Translations under genes and position numbers: made by a program
The notes under the pieces: model-generated
Database searches by the model: none
Seen by the model: the letters and a program-made list of their open reading frames with translations, nothing else
Told to the model about the DNA's origin: nothing
Source of the DNA: Kitasatospora sp. GP82
GTDB lineage: Bacteria; Actinomycetota; Actinomycetes; Streptomycetales; Streptomycetaceae
DNA: 64,000 bases
Assembly: GCF_029892105.1 (NCBI RefSeq)
Contig: NZ_JARZAJ010000009.1
Span: 124,001 to 188,000 of the forward strand
Direction: 5' to 3'
In this document: positions 18,649 to 28,190 of the stretch, piece by piece
Layout of the letters: each line of letters starts with the position of its first letter
How positions within the stretch are numbered: position 1 is the stretch's first letter

Positions 18649-19230
18649 ATGCGCAGGATTGGCACTCCCCTGGAGCGGGTGCCCGACGAAGCACTGCTGG
18701 CCGGCCTCATGACCGGCGATCCCGAGATCGCCGTGGCTTTCGTCCGGCGGTTCCAGTGCCGGGTCTTCGGCATGGCCGTCGCCGTGATCGGCGACACCCG
18801 GCTCGCCGAGGACATCGCCCAGCAGACCTTCGAGCGCGCCTGCCGGTATGCCCAGGCGTACGACCCGCGCCGGGGATCGGTGGCCATCTGGCTGGCCACC
18901 ATCGCGCACAACCTGGCGATCGACACCGTACGCGCACGCCGGGCCACTCCGGTCGACCCAGGAGACCTGGAGAGCATGGTGGAGAGCGTCACCGGCACGC
19001 CGGAGCAGCATGCGCTCGCCGCCGAGACCACGGCCGAACTGCGCCGCGCGGTCGCCACGCTGCCGCGCGAGCAAGCCCGCGCCCTGGTCCTGGCCCGTAT
19101 CCACGGGATGACGGCCCAGCAGATCGCCGACTTCGAAAGGGTGCCGCTCGGTACCGCCAAGACCCGGATCAGGGCCGCCATGGGAAAACTCCGCGCATTC
19201 CTCGAAACCAGGCAGCTCGACCATGACTGA
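18649..19230 (+). CDS. ECF-type RNA polymerase sigma factor
   Basis: Group IV sigma factor of about 193 residues. Region 2 includes FQCRVFGMAVAVIGDTRLAE and DIAQQTFERACRYAQ (about 32-70), with GSVAIWLATIAHNLAID as the region 2.3/2.4 helix. Region 4 includes LPREQARALVLARIHGMTAQ and VPLGTAKTRIRAAMGKLR. ATG 18649 has AGGAG too close for comfort; GTG 18634 and GTG 18679 are alternatives. The 3' end overlaps the next gene by 8 bases, so sigma and anti-sigma are translationally coupled. Confidence 0.88.
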   Translation: MRRIGTPLERVPDEALLAGLMTGDPEIAVAFVRRFQCRVFGMAVAVIGDTRLAEDIAQQTFERACRYAQAYDPRRGSVAIWLATIAHNLAIDTVRARRATPVDPGDLESMVESVTGTPEQHALAAETTAELRRAVATLPREQARALVLARIHGMTAQQIADFERVPLGTAKTRIRAAMGKLRAFLETRQLDHD

Positions 19231-19813
19231 CCAGCGCGGGCTCACCTGCGAGCAGCTCCGGGAGATCGGTGCGGAGCTCGCGCTCGGCGTGCTGCCCGCC
19301 GAGGAGCGAGCCGGGGCGATGGACCACCTGGAGCGCTGCCCTGCCTGTCGCGAACACGTCCACGAGCTGGTACTCACGGCCGACGCGTTGCTGGACCTTG
19401 TTCCCGGCAGTGAACCACCCGTCGGCTTCGAGGAGAGGGTTCTGGACCGCCTCGGGCTGTCGTCCGCGCGGCCTCCGCGCCACCGCGTACCGTGGCGGCG
19501 GATCGCCCTCGCCGTGGCGGCGGCCGCAGCCGGTCTCGCACTGGTCCACGCTCGCCACCGCCACCTTCGCTCCCCCGACGACCCCGGCCGGAACGCCGGG
19601 GACAGCAAGCGCGCAAGTCAGCCTCTCCGGAGTTCTGTTCACTTGCGTTCAGATGATCGGCCTGGCGGGAACGAGAGATTCTCCCGTGTGAGAAATCCGA
19701 ATTTCCCGGACCGGCCATACGCAGAAAACGGCTTGCGGAACCCGACCAGTGTTTCGCGATCAGCCGCCGAGCGGAGATGTGACGCCGACCGGAGTAGTCT
19801 TGCCCGTACCTGA
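19223..19813 (+). CDS. Zinc-finger (ZAS-type) anti-sigma factor, probably frameshifted and truncated
   Basis: Membrane anti-sigma factor for the preceding ECF sigma. The ZAS motif HLERCPACREH (Hx3Cx2C) lies near residue 35, and one transmembrane helix is WRRIALAVAAAAAGLAL near residues 92-108. Directly after it the frame turns basic and low-complexity (HARHRHLRS onward). In the +1 frame (stop at 19691) the sequence instead continues STLATATFAPPTTPAGTPGT, which looks like a normal periplasmic linker. A single-base loss near 19540 would explain this. The usual 100-residue extracytoplasmic domain is missing in both frames, and base composition falls after 19640. The cytoplasmic sigma-binding part is intact and may still work. 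Confidence 0.65.
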   Translation: MTDQRGLTCEQLREIGAELALGVLPAEERAGAMDHLERCPACREHVHELVLTADALLDLVPGSEPPVGFEERVLDRLGLSSARPPRHRVPWRRIALAVAAAAAGLALVHARHRHLRSPDDPGRNAGDSKRASQPLRSSVHLRSDDRPGGNERFSRVRNPNFPDRPYAENGLRNPTSVSRSAAERRCDADRSSLART

Positions 19814-19882
19814 CGTGGCGCCTCGCATCAGGCGGGTCGCGTTCGACGGGCCCGCATCAGACGGGTCGGATGGGTGGAGATC

Positions 19883-20347
19883 ATGACACTCAGTTCGGGC
19901 CTGGATCTCAGTGGCAGCATGCCGAGATGCCGGTTCACAGAGACGTTGGCGGCCACCGTCGCCGCGCTGGGGATCGTCTCGCTCGGCGTGTTGAGCCCGG
20001 TCGGCTCGGCCCATGCCGCTCAACCGAATTCCACGGCGAACTCGGTGGCCTCGACATCGTCGGCCGCCGTCGGTGTGCTGAGGGCACCGACCGCCGCCAC
20101 TCAGCCGGTGGCCATCGCCGGTTTCGCCTTCTCACCCGCCTCTGTCACCGTCAGTGTCGGTACGACGGTGACCTGGACGAACAGCGACTCGACCCCCCAC
20201 ACGGTGACGAGCAGCGGCTCCGGCCCACTCAACTCGCCGACGCTGAGTCAGGGTGCCACTTACAGCTACACCTTCACCACCGCCGGAACCTACGCCTACC
20301 ACTGCGCAATCCACCCGTTCATGCAGGGTGCGGTCACCGTGAAGTGA
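19883..20347 (+). CDS. Secreted cupredoxin (plastocyanin/amicyanin-like blue copper protein)
   Basis: About 154 residues from ATG 19883; GGAG lies just upstream. GTG 19874 and ATG 19919 are alternatives. A Sec signal ends at GSAHA-AQ (about residue 45). A Thr/Ser-rich linker leads to one cupredoxin domain: IAGFAFSPASVTVSVGTTV, TWTNSDSTPHTVTSSGSG with the first copper His, and YAYHCAIHPFMQGAVTV with the Cys, His and Met ligands. It is an exported electron carrier or copper-binding protein. It follows the sigma/anti-sigma pair on the same strand after a 70-190 base gap and could be a target of that sigma factor. Confidence 0.9.
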   Translation: MTLSSGLDLSGSMPRCRFTETLAATVAALGIVSLGVLSPVGSAHAAQPNSTANSVASTSSAAVGVLRAPTAATQPVAIAGFAFSPASVTVSVGTTVTWTNSDSTPHTVTSSGSGPLNSPTLSQGATYSYTFTTAGTYAYHCAIHPFMQGAVTVK

Positions 20348-20388
20348 GGTGACGGGCCCTTCGGCCGCACGCCGGGCACGCCCGGCCT

Positions 20389-20425
20389 GCGGGCTGTCAC
20401 CGACGGATCGTCGGTGACAGCCCGC
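20389..20425. terminator. Strong bidirectional terminator
   Basis: Perfect 16-bp arms gcgggctgtcaccgac and gtcggtgacagcccgc around the loop ggatc, between the convergent cupredoxin and glycosyltransferase genes (stops at 20347 and 20442). Confidence 0.85.
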
Positions 20426-20441
20426 CGCGCCGCTCGGATGC

Positions 20442-22727
20442 TCAGCCGTTCGCCGGGCAGCGGTACAGCTCCTCCGGCTGTGCTCCCGCACCGCCGCCGA
20501 GGCCGTGGAAGCCCCCGGATCCGCTGTCGGACTGGCTGGAGCCGCCGTACTGGCCGGCCGGGACCGCGGTGCAGGAGCCGCGGACCCAGTCCTGCACCGC
20601 CGCGGTCGGCGACTGTGCCGAGGAGCGGCTGAAACCGGCACCGCCCAGCAGGACGTAGTGCAACTTGCCGGAGGCGACCAGCTGCTGGAACTGGGGCAGC
20701 GTGGGCGACGGTGCCCCGCCCGAGAAGCCGCCCATCGGCAGGACCTCCTCGCCGGTGGCGAGGATGAACGGAGACGCGCTGCTCCAACTGGAGGTGGCGA
20801 AGAGGTAGGTCGCTCCGCCCCGGTGCGCCTTCAGATAGCTCAGCAGCGTCTGCTGCGAGGCGGAGAGGCCGGTCGACTCGCCGCCCCGGCCGCCGAAGCC
20901 ACCACCGCCGAAGCCACCGCCACCACCGCCTTGGGAGGGGCCGGCCGCCGACCTGGGGGAGCCGCCGTGGTTGCCGAAGCCGCCGGCCGGACCGACCGTA
21001 CCCATGCCCGAGTTCCCGTACTTGCTGTCGAGTACCGAGGCAGCCCACGCGCCGGGCGTGACCAGCATCGCGGTGATCCCCGCCAGCAGCCCGGCCATGG
21101 CCAGGCGTCGTCCGGCGAACCGGGGCAGATTGGCCGCGCCGAGCAGAGCCAGGGCGGCCGCGCCCAGGGCGATCGCGGTCGGCGCGGACCAGGGCATGAA
21201 GTCCGGGAAGCGCCAGGCCAGGACGGCGCACCAGGCCACCGTTGCGGTGATCGCCGCCGGCAGCGCCCAGGCCTGCGGGCCACCCGCCCGGTAGGCCCGC
21301 CAGAGCAGCACGATTCCGGCTCCGCTGAGCGCGGCCAGCGGGGTGGCGATCACGCCCATGTAGTAGCTGTGGCCGCCGACGCTGCCCGCACTGAACACCA
21401 GGAAGAACACCGCAAGCCAGGTGCCCCACATCACCAGGCCCGCCCGCAGCACATCGGTGCGCGGCTTCCCGCGCCGCCAGGCGAGGCCGCAGAGCGCCGC
21501 GATGGCGGCCAGCGGGTACAGCCAGCCGGTCTGCGGGGCGAACTGGGAGCTGAACATCTTCGTCCAGCCGCCGTCCTGGCCGCCGCCACCGCCGCCGCTA
21601 CGGCCGCCGCCGCCGTTACCGCCACTGCGACCGCCGCCTGCGCCGCCACCGCCGTGGAACGCCGTCGCCCCGGCGGCCGCCGCGCCGGACGGGGTGTCCG
21701 CCGCCCCGGCGCGCGACGCCGGGCCGCCCCCGGTGTCGCCGTAGTGAGTACCCGCCACCTCGCCGCCCCGCTGCCCGCCGGACCAACCCGAGCCGCCGGC
21801 GCCGCCGGAGCCCCCGGGCCCGCCGCGCACCGCCTGCACGCTGCCGGTGTCGGCGGCGTCGACGCCCAGGGAGGAGAAGCGGTTCAGGAAGTTGTAGCCG
21901 ACGACCATGCTGAACGCCGAGTTGTCCGTCGTGCCGTCCACATACGGGCGGTCCTTCGCCGGGGTGAGGGTCACGACCAGCATCCAGGACGCGGACACGG
22001 CGACCGTTACGAGGCCCGCCAGTGCGACGTGCCCGAAGCGGCGCCGCAACGAGGTCGGCGCCGAGAGCAGGTACACCGCACCGAGTGCGGGCAGTACCGC
22101 CCAGGCTTCCAGCATCTTGGTCTGGAAGGCCAGGCCGACCCAGACCCCGGCCAGCAGCAACGGCCGCAGGCGGGCGGTGTGTGCGGCGCGCTGCGCCGCG
22201 TCCGCCGCGAGCAGGAGCAGCAGGGTGAACGCGGGGTCCTCCACCGCCGTGCGGAACAGCCCGGCGGCCACCGGGGTCAGCGTGAACGCGGCAGCGGCGA
22301 GCAGGGCCGCGTTGGCCCCGGCCCAGCGGCGCACCACCTTGTACAGCACCAGGACCGACAGCACCCCCTCGATCACCTGCGGAAGCGTCAGCGCCCACGG
22401 GTGGAAGCCGAAGATCCGTGCGGACAGGGCCTGCGGCCACAGGAAGCCGGGCAGCTTGTCCAGTGTGATCGTGTTCGCGGGGTCGAAGGAGCCGAAGACG
22501 AAGGCCTTCCAGCTCTCGGTCATGCTGCGTACCGCGTCGGCGTAGAACGAGTGGAACGAGCTCTGGTCGATGTTCCACGCGTAGAGTACGGCGGCGAGCG
22601 CGGCGATCCCGAGCAGCGCGGGACGGGCATAGCCGGGCTGGTCCTCGGGGGACCGCCAAGGTGCGCCCCGGGCTCCGGCCTGTACGGCGGTGGATTCGGC
22701 AGGCGCGGCAAGCAGACTGTTGGCCAT
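20442..22727 (-). CDS. GT39/ArnT-like membrane glycosyltransferase with Gly-rich loops
   Basis: Polyprenyl-phosphate-sugar-dependent transferase of about 761 residues. The N-terminal core has the acidic motif YADAVRSMTESW and the TLDKLPGFLWPQALSARIFG segment (about 70-110) typical of dolichyl-phosphate-mannose-type enzymes, followed by many hydrophobic helices. Two long Gly/Ser/Ala-rich extracytoplasmic segments (about 300-390 and 590-635) interrupt the membrane core, the second leading to a C-terminal outer domain with SYLKAHRGGATYLFATSSWS. Starts ATG 22727 or GTG 22736; neither has a strong ribosome site. An AT-rich patch (gggtataaattatccc read on the minus strand) about 60 bases upstream is a likely promoter. 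The acceptor is unknown. Confidence 0.88.
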   Translation of the reverse strand: MANSLLAAPAESTAVQAGARGAPWRSPEDQPGYARPALLGIAALAAVLYAWNIDQSSFHSFYADAVRSMTESWKAFVFGSFDPANTITLDKLPGFLWPQALSARIFGFHPWALTLPQVIEGVLSVLVLYKVVRRWAGANAALLAAAAFTLTPVAAGLFRTAVEDPAFTLLLLLAADAAQRAAHTARLRPLLLAGVWVGLAFQTKMLEAWAVLPALGAVYLLSAPTSLRRRFGHVALAGLVTVAVSASWMLVVTLTPAKDRPYVDGTTDNSAFSMVVGYNFLNRFSSLGVDAADTGSVQAVRGGPGGSGGAGGSGWSGGQRGGEVAGTHYGDTGGGPASRAGAADTPSGAAAAGATAFHGGGGAGGGRSGGNGGGGRSGGGGGGQDGGWTKMFSSQFAPQTGWLYPLAAIAALCGLAWRRGKPRTDVLRAGLVMWGTWLAVFFLVFSAGSVGGHSYYMGVIATPLAALSGAGIVLLWRAYRAGGPQAWALPAAITATVAWCAVLAWRFPDFMPWSAPTAIALGAAALALLGAANLPRFAGRRLAMAGLLAGITAMLVTPGAWAASVLDSKYGNSGMGTVGPAGGFGNHGGSPRSAAGPSQGGGGGGFGGGGFGGRGGESTGLSASQQTLLSYLKAHRGGATYLFATSSWSSASPFILATGEEVLPMGGFSGGAPSPTLPQFQQLVASGKLHYVLLGGAGFSRSSAQSPTAAVQDWVRGSCTAVPAGQYGGSSQSDSGSGGFHGLGGGAGAQPEELYRCPANG

Positions 22728-22850
22728 GGGAGGCACCCTGGGGCAGGAGCATGAGAAAACCCTGTGGACTGCCCCGGTTTGGGATAATTTATACCCACCG
22801 TGCGTCGAGATTTTACGCAGGGATTCCGTCCCCCGGCCCGGTGCCCGGTG

Positions 22851-22888
22851 CGCTGGAGGGGCCGGGCAAAGGCCCGGCCCCTCCAGCG
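22851..22888 (-). terminator. Strong terminator after the S53 peptidase gene
   Basis: Perfect 17-bp arms cgctggaggggccgggc and gcccggcccctccagcg with the loop aaag, 12 bases past the stop of the minus-strand gene ending at 22901. Confidence 0.9.
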
Positions 22889-22900
22889 GTGCGTCTCCGG

Positions 22901-24559
22901 TCAGCCGAGCTTGGCCTTGAGGAAGCCCGCTCCGTTGTAGGAGCCCCAGCCGGTCACCTTGTCGTAGCCGGTGGCCGCCTTGTAGGCGCCGTTGGAGCCG
23001 CTGGTCACGTCGTGGAAGGCGGCGCGGTAGTTGGCCGAGGAGGCCAGCGAGTAGATGGTGCTGTTCGCGAAGCCGAAGGAGGGCTTCGACTTGGCCGCGG
23101 CCTCACTGTTGTAGACGGCCGTGAACGCCGCCCAGTTGGGGGCCGCCGCGCTGGTGCCGCCGTAGGTGTACCAGGCACCGGCGGTGTAGACGGCCCACCC
23201 GGTGGCCGGGTCGGCGACCGCAGCCACGTCCGGCACCGAGCGCTTGGTGCCGGTGTTCACCTTGGTCTGGTAGCTCGGGGTGGCGAAGAGGGTCGAGACG
23301 CCGCCGCCGCTGCCGCTCCAGGCGGTCTCCTTGCTCCAGGTGCCCGAGGAGGTGGTCGACAGGGTGGTGCCGCCGGTACCCGTGACGTACGGGTCGGCCG
23401 CCGGGAAGTCCACGGAGACGCCACCGTTGCCGGCGTCGTCGGATCCGCTGTCGCCCGAGGCGGCGTAGACCGACTGGCCCTGGGCGGCGGCCTCCTTGAA
23501 GTCGGCGTCCACGGCGACCCGGTTGGACGGTGTCTCGCCCGCCTCGTAGATGCCCCAACTGATGGAGATCACGGGCACGTTGTCGCTGACCAGCTTGCTG
23601 TAGAGGGAGACCTCCCCGGTGTCGCTGTTAGGGGCCTCGTAGACCTTCACATTGGCGCCGGGTGCCAGCGCGTGGACGACCTCGATGTCCAACTCGACCT
23701 CGCCCTGGCCCGACAGGTCGGTGGTGCCGCCGCCGGCGCTGACGACCGTCGGCGTGGGCGGGGTGAGGTTGAAGTACTTGTCGTACGCGGCGATGTTGGA
23801 CTGCTGGAAGGCGGAGAACTCCGCCACGGCGACCGTCTGCCCCTTGCCGGTGTAGCCGGCGCTGAGCGCGGAGTTGAGGTTGTACGCGCTACGGGCCTTG
23901 GCCGGGCTCAGGCCGGACGGTGCGCGGGTGGCGGCCTCGGGCGAGAGCTTGCCGGTGCTGAAGTGCCGGTACTTCGCGTAGTTGTTGAGCCCGGAGACAT
24001 CGCTCACCACGGAGGCGATCTCGGACGGCAGCACCGGGGCGTCGGTGTTGGCGTAGAAGTCGCGGTTGGTCGTGGTGTCGTGGAAGGTCGCCAGCTTGGT
24101 GCCGAATGCCTTCTGCACCTGCGCGGCGGTTCCGGTGGCCTCCAGGGTGAGGCGGTTGGCCGTGACCGCACCCACCGTCAGGCCCTGGGCCTTCAGATAG
24201 GCGGTCACCTTGGCGATCGTCGCCGGGCTCGCACCGAACCGCTGGGCGAACTGGTCCACCGTCAGGTAGTGCTCGTAGTCCGGCGACTTCGGATCGGTCA
24301 CCTGGGTCAGGAAGGTGTCCAGACCCGCCGTGTCCTGCTGGTTGAGGCTGATGGCGAGGGTTATCCGGCTGTCCGCCGCGACCTCTCCGGTGCGGGTGGA
24401 GTGGCTCACCGCCGGGACGACGTTCCCGTGCAGCGCGACCGGCTGTGCTGCGGCCTGCCGGGTCTCCGTCTGCGCCGCGAAGGCCGGCGAGGCCGCGAGG
24501 GCGATGATCGGCAGCGGTGCGGCGATCAGCCCGATGAGGGGCTTGAGTCGGGACTTCAC
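22901..24559 (-). CDS. Secreted S53 (sedolisin/kumamolisin) peptidase
   Basis: Serine-carboxyl peptidase precursor of 552 residues. GTG 24559 is chosen because GGAGGA lies 5-6 bases upstream and the product then opens with a Sec signal (VKSRLKPLIGLIAAPLPI, cleavage after SPAFA). The pro-domain follows (about 40-195; DYEHYLTVDQFAQRFGASPA). In the catalytic domain, the Glu and Asp lie in GEVELDIEVVHALAPGA near residue 285, the oxyanion Asp region in YAASGDSGSDDAG near 365, and the nucleophile Ser in YGGTSAAAPNWAAF near 465. Sedolisins are acid-active, self-processing secreted proteases; a nutritional or developmental role is likely. A second member lies at 49.3-51.3 kb. Confidence 0.93.
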   Translation of the reverse strand: MKSRLKPLIGLIAAPLPIIALAASPAFAAQTETRQAAAQPVALHGNVVPAVSHSTRTGEVAADSRITLAISLNQQDTAGLDTFLTQVTDPKSPDYEHYLTVDQFAQRFGASPATIAKVTAYLKAQGLTVGAVTANRLTLEATGTAAQVQKAFGTKLATFHDTTTNRDFYANTDAPVLPSEIASVVSDVSGLNNYAKYRHFSTGKLSPEAATRAPSGLSPAKARSAYNLNSALSAGYTGKGQTVAVAEFSAFQQSNIAAYDKYFNLTPPTPTVVSAGGGTTDLSGQGEVELDIEVVHALAPGANVKVYEAPNSDTGEVSLYSKLVSDNVPVISISWGIYEAGETPSNRVAVDADFKEAAAQGQSVYAASGDSGSDDAGNGGVSVDFPAADPYVTGTGGTTLSTTSSGTWSKETAWSGSGGGVSTLFATPSYQTKVNTGTKRSVPDVAAVADPATGWAVYTAGAWYTYGGTSAAAPNWAAFTAVYNSEAAAKSKPSFGFANSTIYSLASSANYRAAFHDVTSGSNGAYKAATGYDKVTGWGSYNGAGFLKAKLG

Positions 24560-24668
24560 TGAGGTCCTCCTGGGGCGACGAGGTACGGGGGCACCGTTCC
24601 CCGCGGTGGCGGGCGGGGAACGGTGCGACGAAGTGGATGGCCTCAACGCTAGAAGCGCCGACCTACCG

Positions 24669-27600
24669 TCAAAATGGTGATTGCCCTTGCCTGTTGTATG
24701 AACCGTCGGTGTCCCCGGGTGTCCGGGCCATGACCAGAGTTCTGGCGAGCGAGGTCCGGGACCTTACCCCGAGCTTGCGGTAGACGCGGGAGAGGGTGCC
24801 CTCGACCGTCTTCACGCTGACGAACAGCGCTGCGGCGACCTCACGGTTGGTGGCTCCACCGGCAACCAGTTCGGCGACCCGGTGCTCACCCGCCGTCAGC
24901 TCCACGCTCTCCGGGCCGACCCGGTCCCCGGCGACGAGCCGGTCCAGGTCCCGTTCGACGCGCTCCAGAAGCGGTCGGGCTCCGTGTGCCAGGCAGATCT
25001 CCCGTGCCTCGCCCAGGGCGGCCCGGGCGGCCGCCCGGCGGCGCGCCCGCCGCTCGACACCGCCGAGCGCGACCAGTGTCGCCGCCGCCTCCAGCGGCAG
25101 TCGCAACTCGCCCAGGCGTGCGGCGGCCGCTCTCAGCAGCGGGGCAGCCTCGGCACCGTGCCCCAGCGAGGCGAGCAGCAGCCCCTCCGCACGGTCCAGC
25201 ACGGCAGTGGCGCTCGGGCCTGTCCGAGGCAGCGCTGCCTCCTCCGGCCCGCCCGCCGTCCGGGCGAGAAGGGTCCGGCCCCCGGCGATCACGGCCATGG
25301 CCTCGGCCGGTTCACCGAGCGTCACCAACCCCTCCGCCAGGGCGCCGAGTCGGCGCACCGTGCCCGGGTCGGCGAGTTCCATCTCTGCCCCCAGGGCACG
25401 GGCCCGTTGCAGCGCCTCGACGGCCTTGGCGGCCGAAGCGGGGTCACCGGCCAGGAGTTGGGCCCGGCCGAGGACGTCCAGGGCGTGGACCAGGGAGAGC
25501 CGGTCGTTCGACCGTGTCGCGCAGTGCACCGCTGCCAGGGCCCGTTCGACGGCCCGGGGCCGCTCGCCGCCCGCGAGTTCCGCCAGCGCCACGGCAGTCA
25601 TGGCGGGGGCCGGGTCCCCGGGCGCGCAGTCGGCCACCGCTGAGAGGGCCAGGTCGCACTCGCCGAGCTGCGTGCAGAGCCGTACGAGCGCCGACAGGGC
25701 GGCCGATGCCTCCGTACTGTCGACCGGGCCCCCGGCCCCGACCCGGTCGGCTGCTCCGGTGCCACCAGCCGGCCTTCCGGGGCCCGATGACATCCCGTCA
25801 CCAGCGGCCGCCCTGCTCCCGGCTGGCGCGACCGATCGGCCGCGGGAGGTGGTCTCCTCGGTTCCGGCCCGCCGCGCGCCCGGTCTCCGGTGGCCGGGTG
25901 ACGCCGGGCTGTCGGCGGGCTCCGTGGCCTCGGTCGGGTCCACCGCTCTGCTGCCGCGGGCGACCCCTTCGGTTCCCGGGGTGGCTCTGCCTGCCGGTCG
26001 CCGGGGGCCGGGGCCGATCGGGTCGAGCAGTGCGGCGATCCCCTGCCGGGCCTGGTCGGGCCGGTCCGCGTCCAGGTCGAGGAGGGCCTGACGGCGGAGC
26101 AGGGCCCGGTGCCGTGGACCGTCCCCGGCGGCCAGGGCCAGGGCCCGGGCGAGGCTCCGTTCGGCGAGGACGGGCTCTGCACGCAGCGCCTGGACCTCGG
26201 CGAGGAGCCCGAGAGAGGCGGCCCCGGTGGCGGTGTCGCCCGCGCGGGTCGCGAGTTCGGCCGCCCAACGGGCCTGGTCGGCAGCTTCGGCGGTCCGGCC
26301 GCCCAGCAGCTCGCGTGCCGCGGACCAGTAGTACAGCGGTGCCTGAAGCAGCGGATCGTCCGCAGCCTCGGCCAGGCCCTCGGCTATCAACTCCGCAGCG
26401 CCGTCAAGGGCCGGGCCGCTCGCCCGGAGCAGGACCGTACGGGCCCGCAATCGCCGGCCCGCAGCCGCAGAGCCGTACCGTGACGGGGTCGTGGGCTCGG
26501 CCAGCAGGGGCCGTACCGCTCGGCGAGCCTCCTCCCACAGCCCCGCGTCGCACGCGTACTCAGCGGCTCTGAGCAGTCGTTCGCCTCGGTCCCACGGTGC
26601 TGCGGCGGGCGTCCTGGCGGCCGCGAGAGCCGCCAGTTCGTACGCCGCCTCGGGCGTGCCCCGGCGGCAGGCGGTGGCAGCGGCGTCGAGCAGGACCCGG
26701 GCGACGTTCTCGTCCGCCTCCGGGCGGGCCAGAGCGAGTTGACGGGCCCGCTCGACCGGGTCCTGGGCTGCGGCTGCCAGGGCCCGGTGCGCCGCCAGGC
26801 GGTCGCGGGGCGCGGCCTCGGCGAGTATCGCAGCGCGCAGCAGCGGGTGCCGGAAGCGGACGGTCCCGTCGGCGTCGGTGTCCAGGGCTCCGGCGCCCTG
26901 TGCCTCGGCCAGGGCCGCCATCGGGTCGAGGACGCCCGCCGCGCGCAGCTGACGGCTCGTCGGCCGGGAGGCGGCGGCAACCAGCAGCAGGACCCGGGCG
27001 GTCTCGGCCGACAGCACCCGAACCCGGTCGAGCAGCAGGGCCCGCAGCCGCTTGGGCACCGCCGCCGGGCCGACGGGCCACAGTGGTCCGTTCGGCGGCC
27101 AGGCCGTACCGGGCGGGTGGTGGCGGCCCGCTCTGGCCAGTTCGAGCGCGTACAACGGGTTGCCCGCCGAGGCCTGCTGGATCTCCCGCACCCGCTCGGT
27201 GGCCGGCTGCCCGCCGCACTCCCGGGCGAGCAACTCGCCGATGGCAGTGGGCGCGAGCGGCGGGACGGGCATCTCGATCGCGCCGGGCGGGCAGAGGTCG
27301 CGCAGCTGGGGCGGTTGCTCCTCCGGTGTCCGTTCGGTGGCGAGTACGGACAGGCCCAATGCTCTGGCCCGTCTCGCGAGGAAGGAGAGCACCTCGGCGC
27401 TCGGCGCGTCGAGCCACTGCAGCCCGTCGAGAACGAGCAGTACCGGTGCCCGTCCGGCCAGTGAGCGCAGGACTTCGGCCACCGCGACGCGCAGGGCCAG
27501 CCGACTGCGGTCGTCGGCCGGGCCCTCGCCGCGCAGCAGTGCGGCCCGCAGGATGCCGCGCGGTCCGGCGGGCAGCGTGTCGAAGCAGGCGTCGCGTACG

Positions 27601-28190
27601 GTGCTGAGCAGGTCGATCAGACCGACGAACGGCAGCCGGGTCTCCTGGTCCGCCGGTGCGCACCGCAGGACGGTGGTGCCGGATCCGGCCGCCTGCGCGG
27701 CGATGGCCGCGACCACGGCGCTCTTGCCGATCCCGGCGGGTCCGTACAGGAGCAGTGCGCCGTGCTCCTGGAGCAGATCGCCGACGGAGGCGAGCAGTTC
27801 GCCCCGGCCCGGCAGGCGGGTCTCGCTCCGGCCGAGGGAGCGGGTGCCGTCGTGGCCGGCCGGGCGGCTGCTGTCGCGGCCGGGTACCTTGCGCCCGACC
27901 GGTGGCCGGCCAAGGTCGGGCGGTTCGTCGTACGGAGGGCGTTCGGGCCGCCGGGGCGGTCGGCCGAGTCCGGCGACCTGGCCGCCGACGACCGGCACAC
28001 CTTGGACTGTCGGCGGTCCGACGGCCACCGGACGTCCGCCCGGCACCAGGCCGCCCGGGGCAGCCGCCGGGCAGCCGGACGTCTCGTCGTCGGCGGCCTC
28101 GGCGTCAGCTTCGCGCAGCTTCCCCCGGTCGGCCGGAGCGGCAGGCCGCCGCTGCGCCTCGCCGGTCCGTACGGTTGCGATCTCCGGCAT
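24669..28190 (-). CDS. Large ATP-binding LuxR-family regulator (LAL type)
   Basis: About 1173 residues from ATG 28190; the open frame extends 43 codons further. Walker A is LLYGPAGIGKSAVV and Walker B is VLLVLDGLQWLDA, so residues about 120-400 form an AAA-like STAND ATPase. A long helical, TPR-like middle follows, interrupted by a Pro/Gly/Ser-rich insert (about 715-830) that looks unstructured. The C-terminus is a LuxR helix-turn-helix: LTAGEHRVAELVAGGATNRE, FVSVKTVEGTLSRVYRKLGV. Such regulators often control secondary metabolism or carbohydrate genes. Its neighbours are an FAD monooxygenase upstream on the same strand and, beyond it, ketosynthase and thioesterase remnants, so it may have been the pathway regulator. 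Confidence 0.88.
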   Translation of the reverse strand: MPEIATVRTGEAQRRPAAPADRGKLREADAEAADDETSGCPAAAPGGLVPGGRPVAVGPPTVQGVPVVGGQVAGLGRPPRRPERPPYDEPPDLGRPPVGRKVPGRDSSRPAGHDGTRSLGRSETRLPGRGELLASVGDLLQEHGALLLYGPAGIGKSAVVAAIAAQAAGSGTTVLRCAPADQETRLPFVGLIDLLSTVRDACFDTLPAGPRGILRAALLRGEGPADDRSRLALRVAVAEVLRSLAGRAPVLLVLDGLQWLDAPSAEVLSFLARRARALGLSVLATERTPEEQPPQLRDLCPPGAIEMPVPPLAPTAIGELLARECGGQPATERVREIQQASAGNPLYALELARAGRHHPPGTAWPPNGPLWPVGPAAVPKRLRALLLDRVRVLSAETARVLLLVAAASRPTSRQLRAAGVLDPMAALAEAQGAGALDTDADGTVRFRHPLLRAAILAEAAPRDRLAAHRALAAAAQDPVERARQLALARPEADENVARVLLDAAATACRRGTPEAAYELAALAAARTPAAAPWDRGERLLRAAEYACDAGLWEEARRAVRPLLAEPTTPSRYGSAAAGRRLRARTVLLRASGPALDGAAELIAEGLAEAADDPLLQAPLYYWSAARELLGGRTAEAADQARWAAELATRAGDTATGAASLGLLAEVQALRAEPVLAERSLARALALAAGDGPRHRALLRRQALLDLDADRPDQARQGIAALLDPIGPGPRRPAGRATPGTEGVARGSRAVDPTEATEPADSPASPGHRRPGARRAGTEETTSRGRSVAPAGSRAAAGDGMSSGPGRPAGGTGAADRVGAGGPVDSTEASAALSALVRLCTQLGECDLALSAVADCAPGDPAPAMTAVALAELAGGERPRAVERALAAVHCATRSNDRLSLVHALDVLGRAQLLAGDPASAAKAVEALQRARALGAEMELADPGTVRRLGALAEGLVTLGEPAEAMAVIAGGRTLLARTAGGPEEAALPRTGPSATAVLDRAEGLLLASLGHGAEAAPLLRAAAARLGELRLPLEAAATLVALGGVERRARRRAAARAALGEAREICLAHGARPLLERVERDLDRLVAGDRVGPESVELTAGEHRVAELVAGGATNREVAAALFVSVKTVEGTLSRVYRKLGVRSRTSLARTLVMARTPGDTDGSYNRQGQSPF

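Noticed and set aside
22661..24562. A plus-strand frame of over 600 codons opposite the S53 peptidase gene
   Set aside because: Antisense, Gly/Arg/Val-rich, no family; the minus strand carries the full sedolisin motifs.
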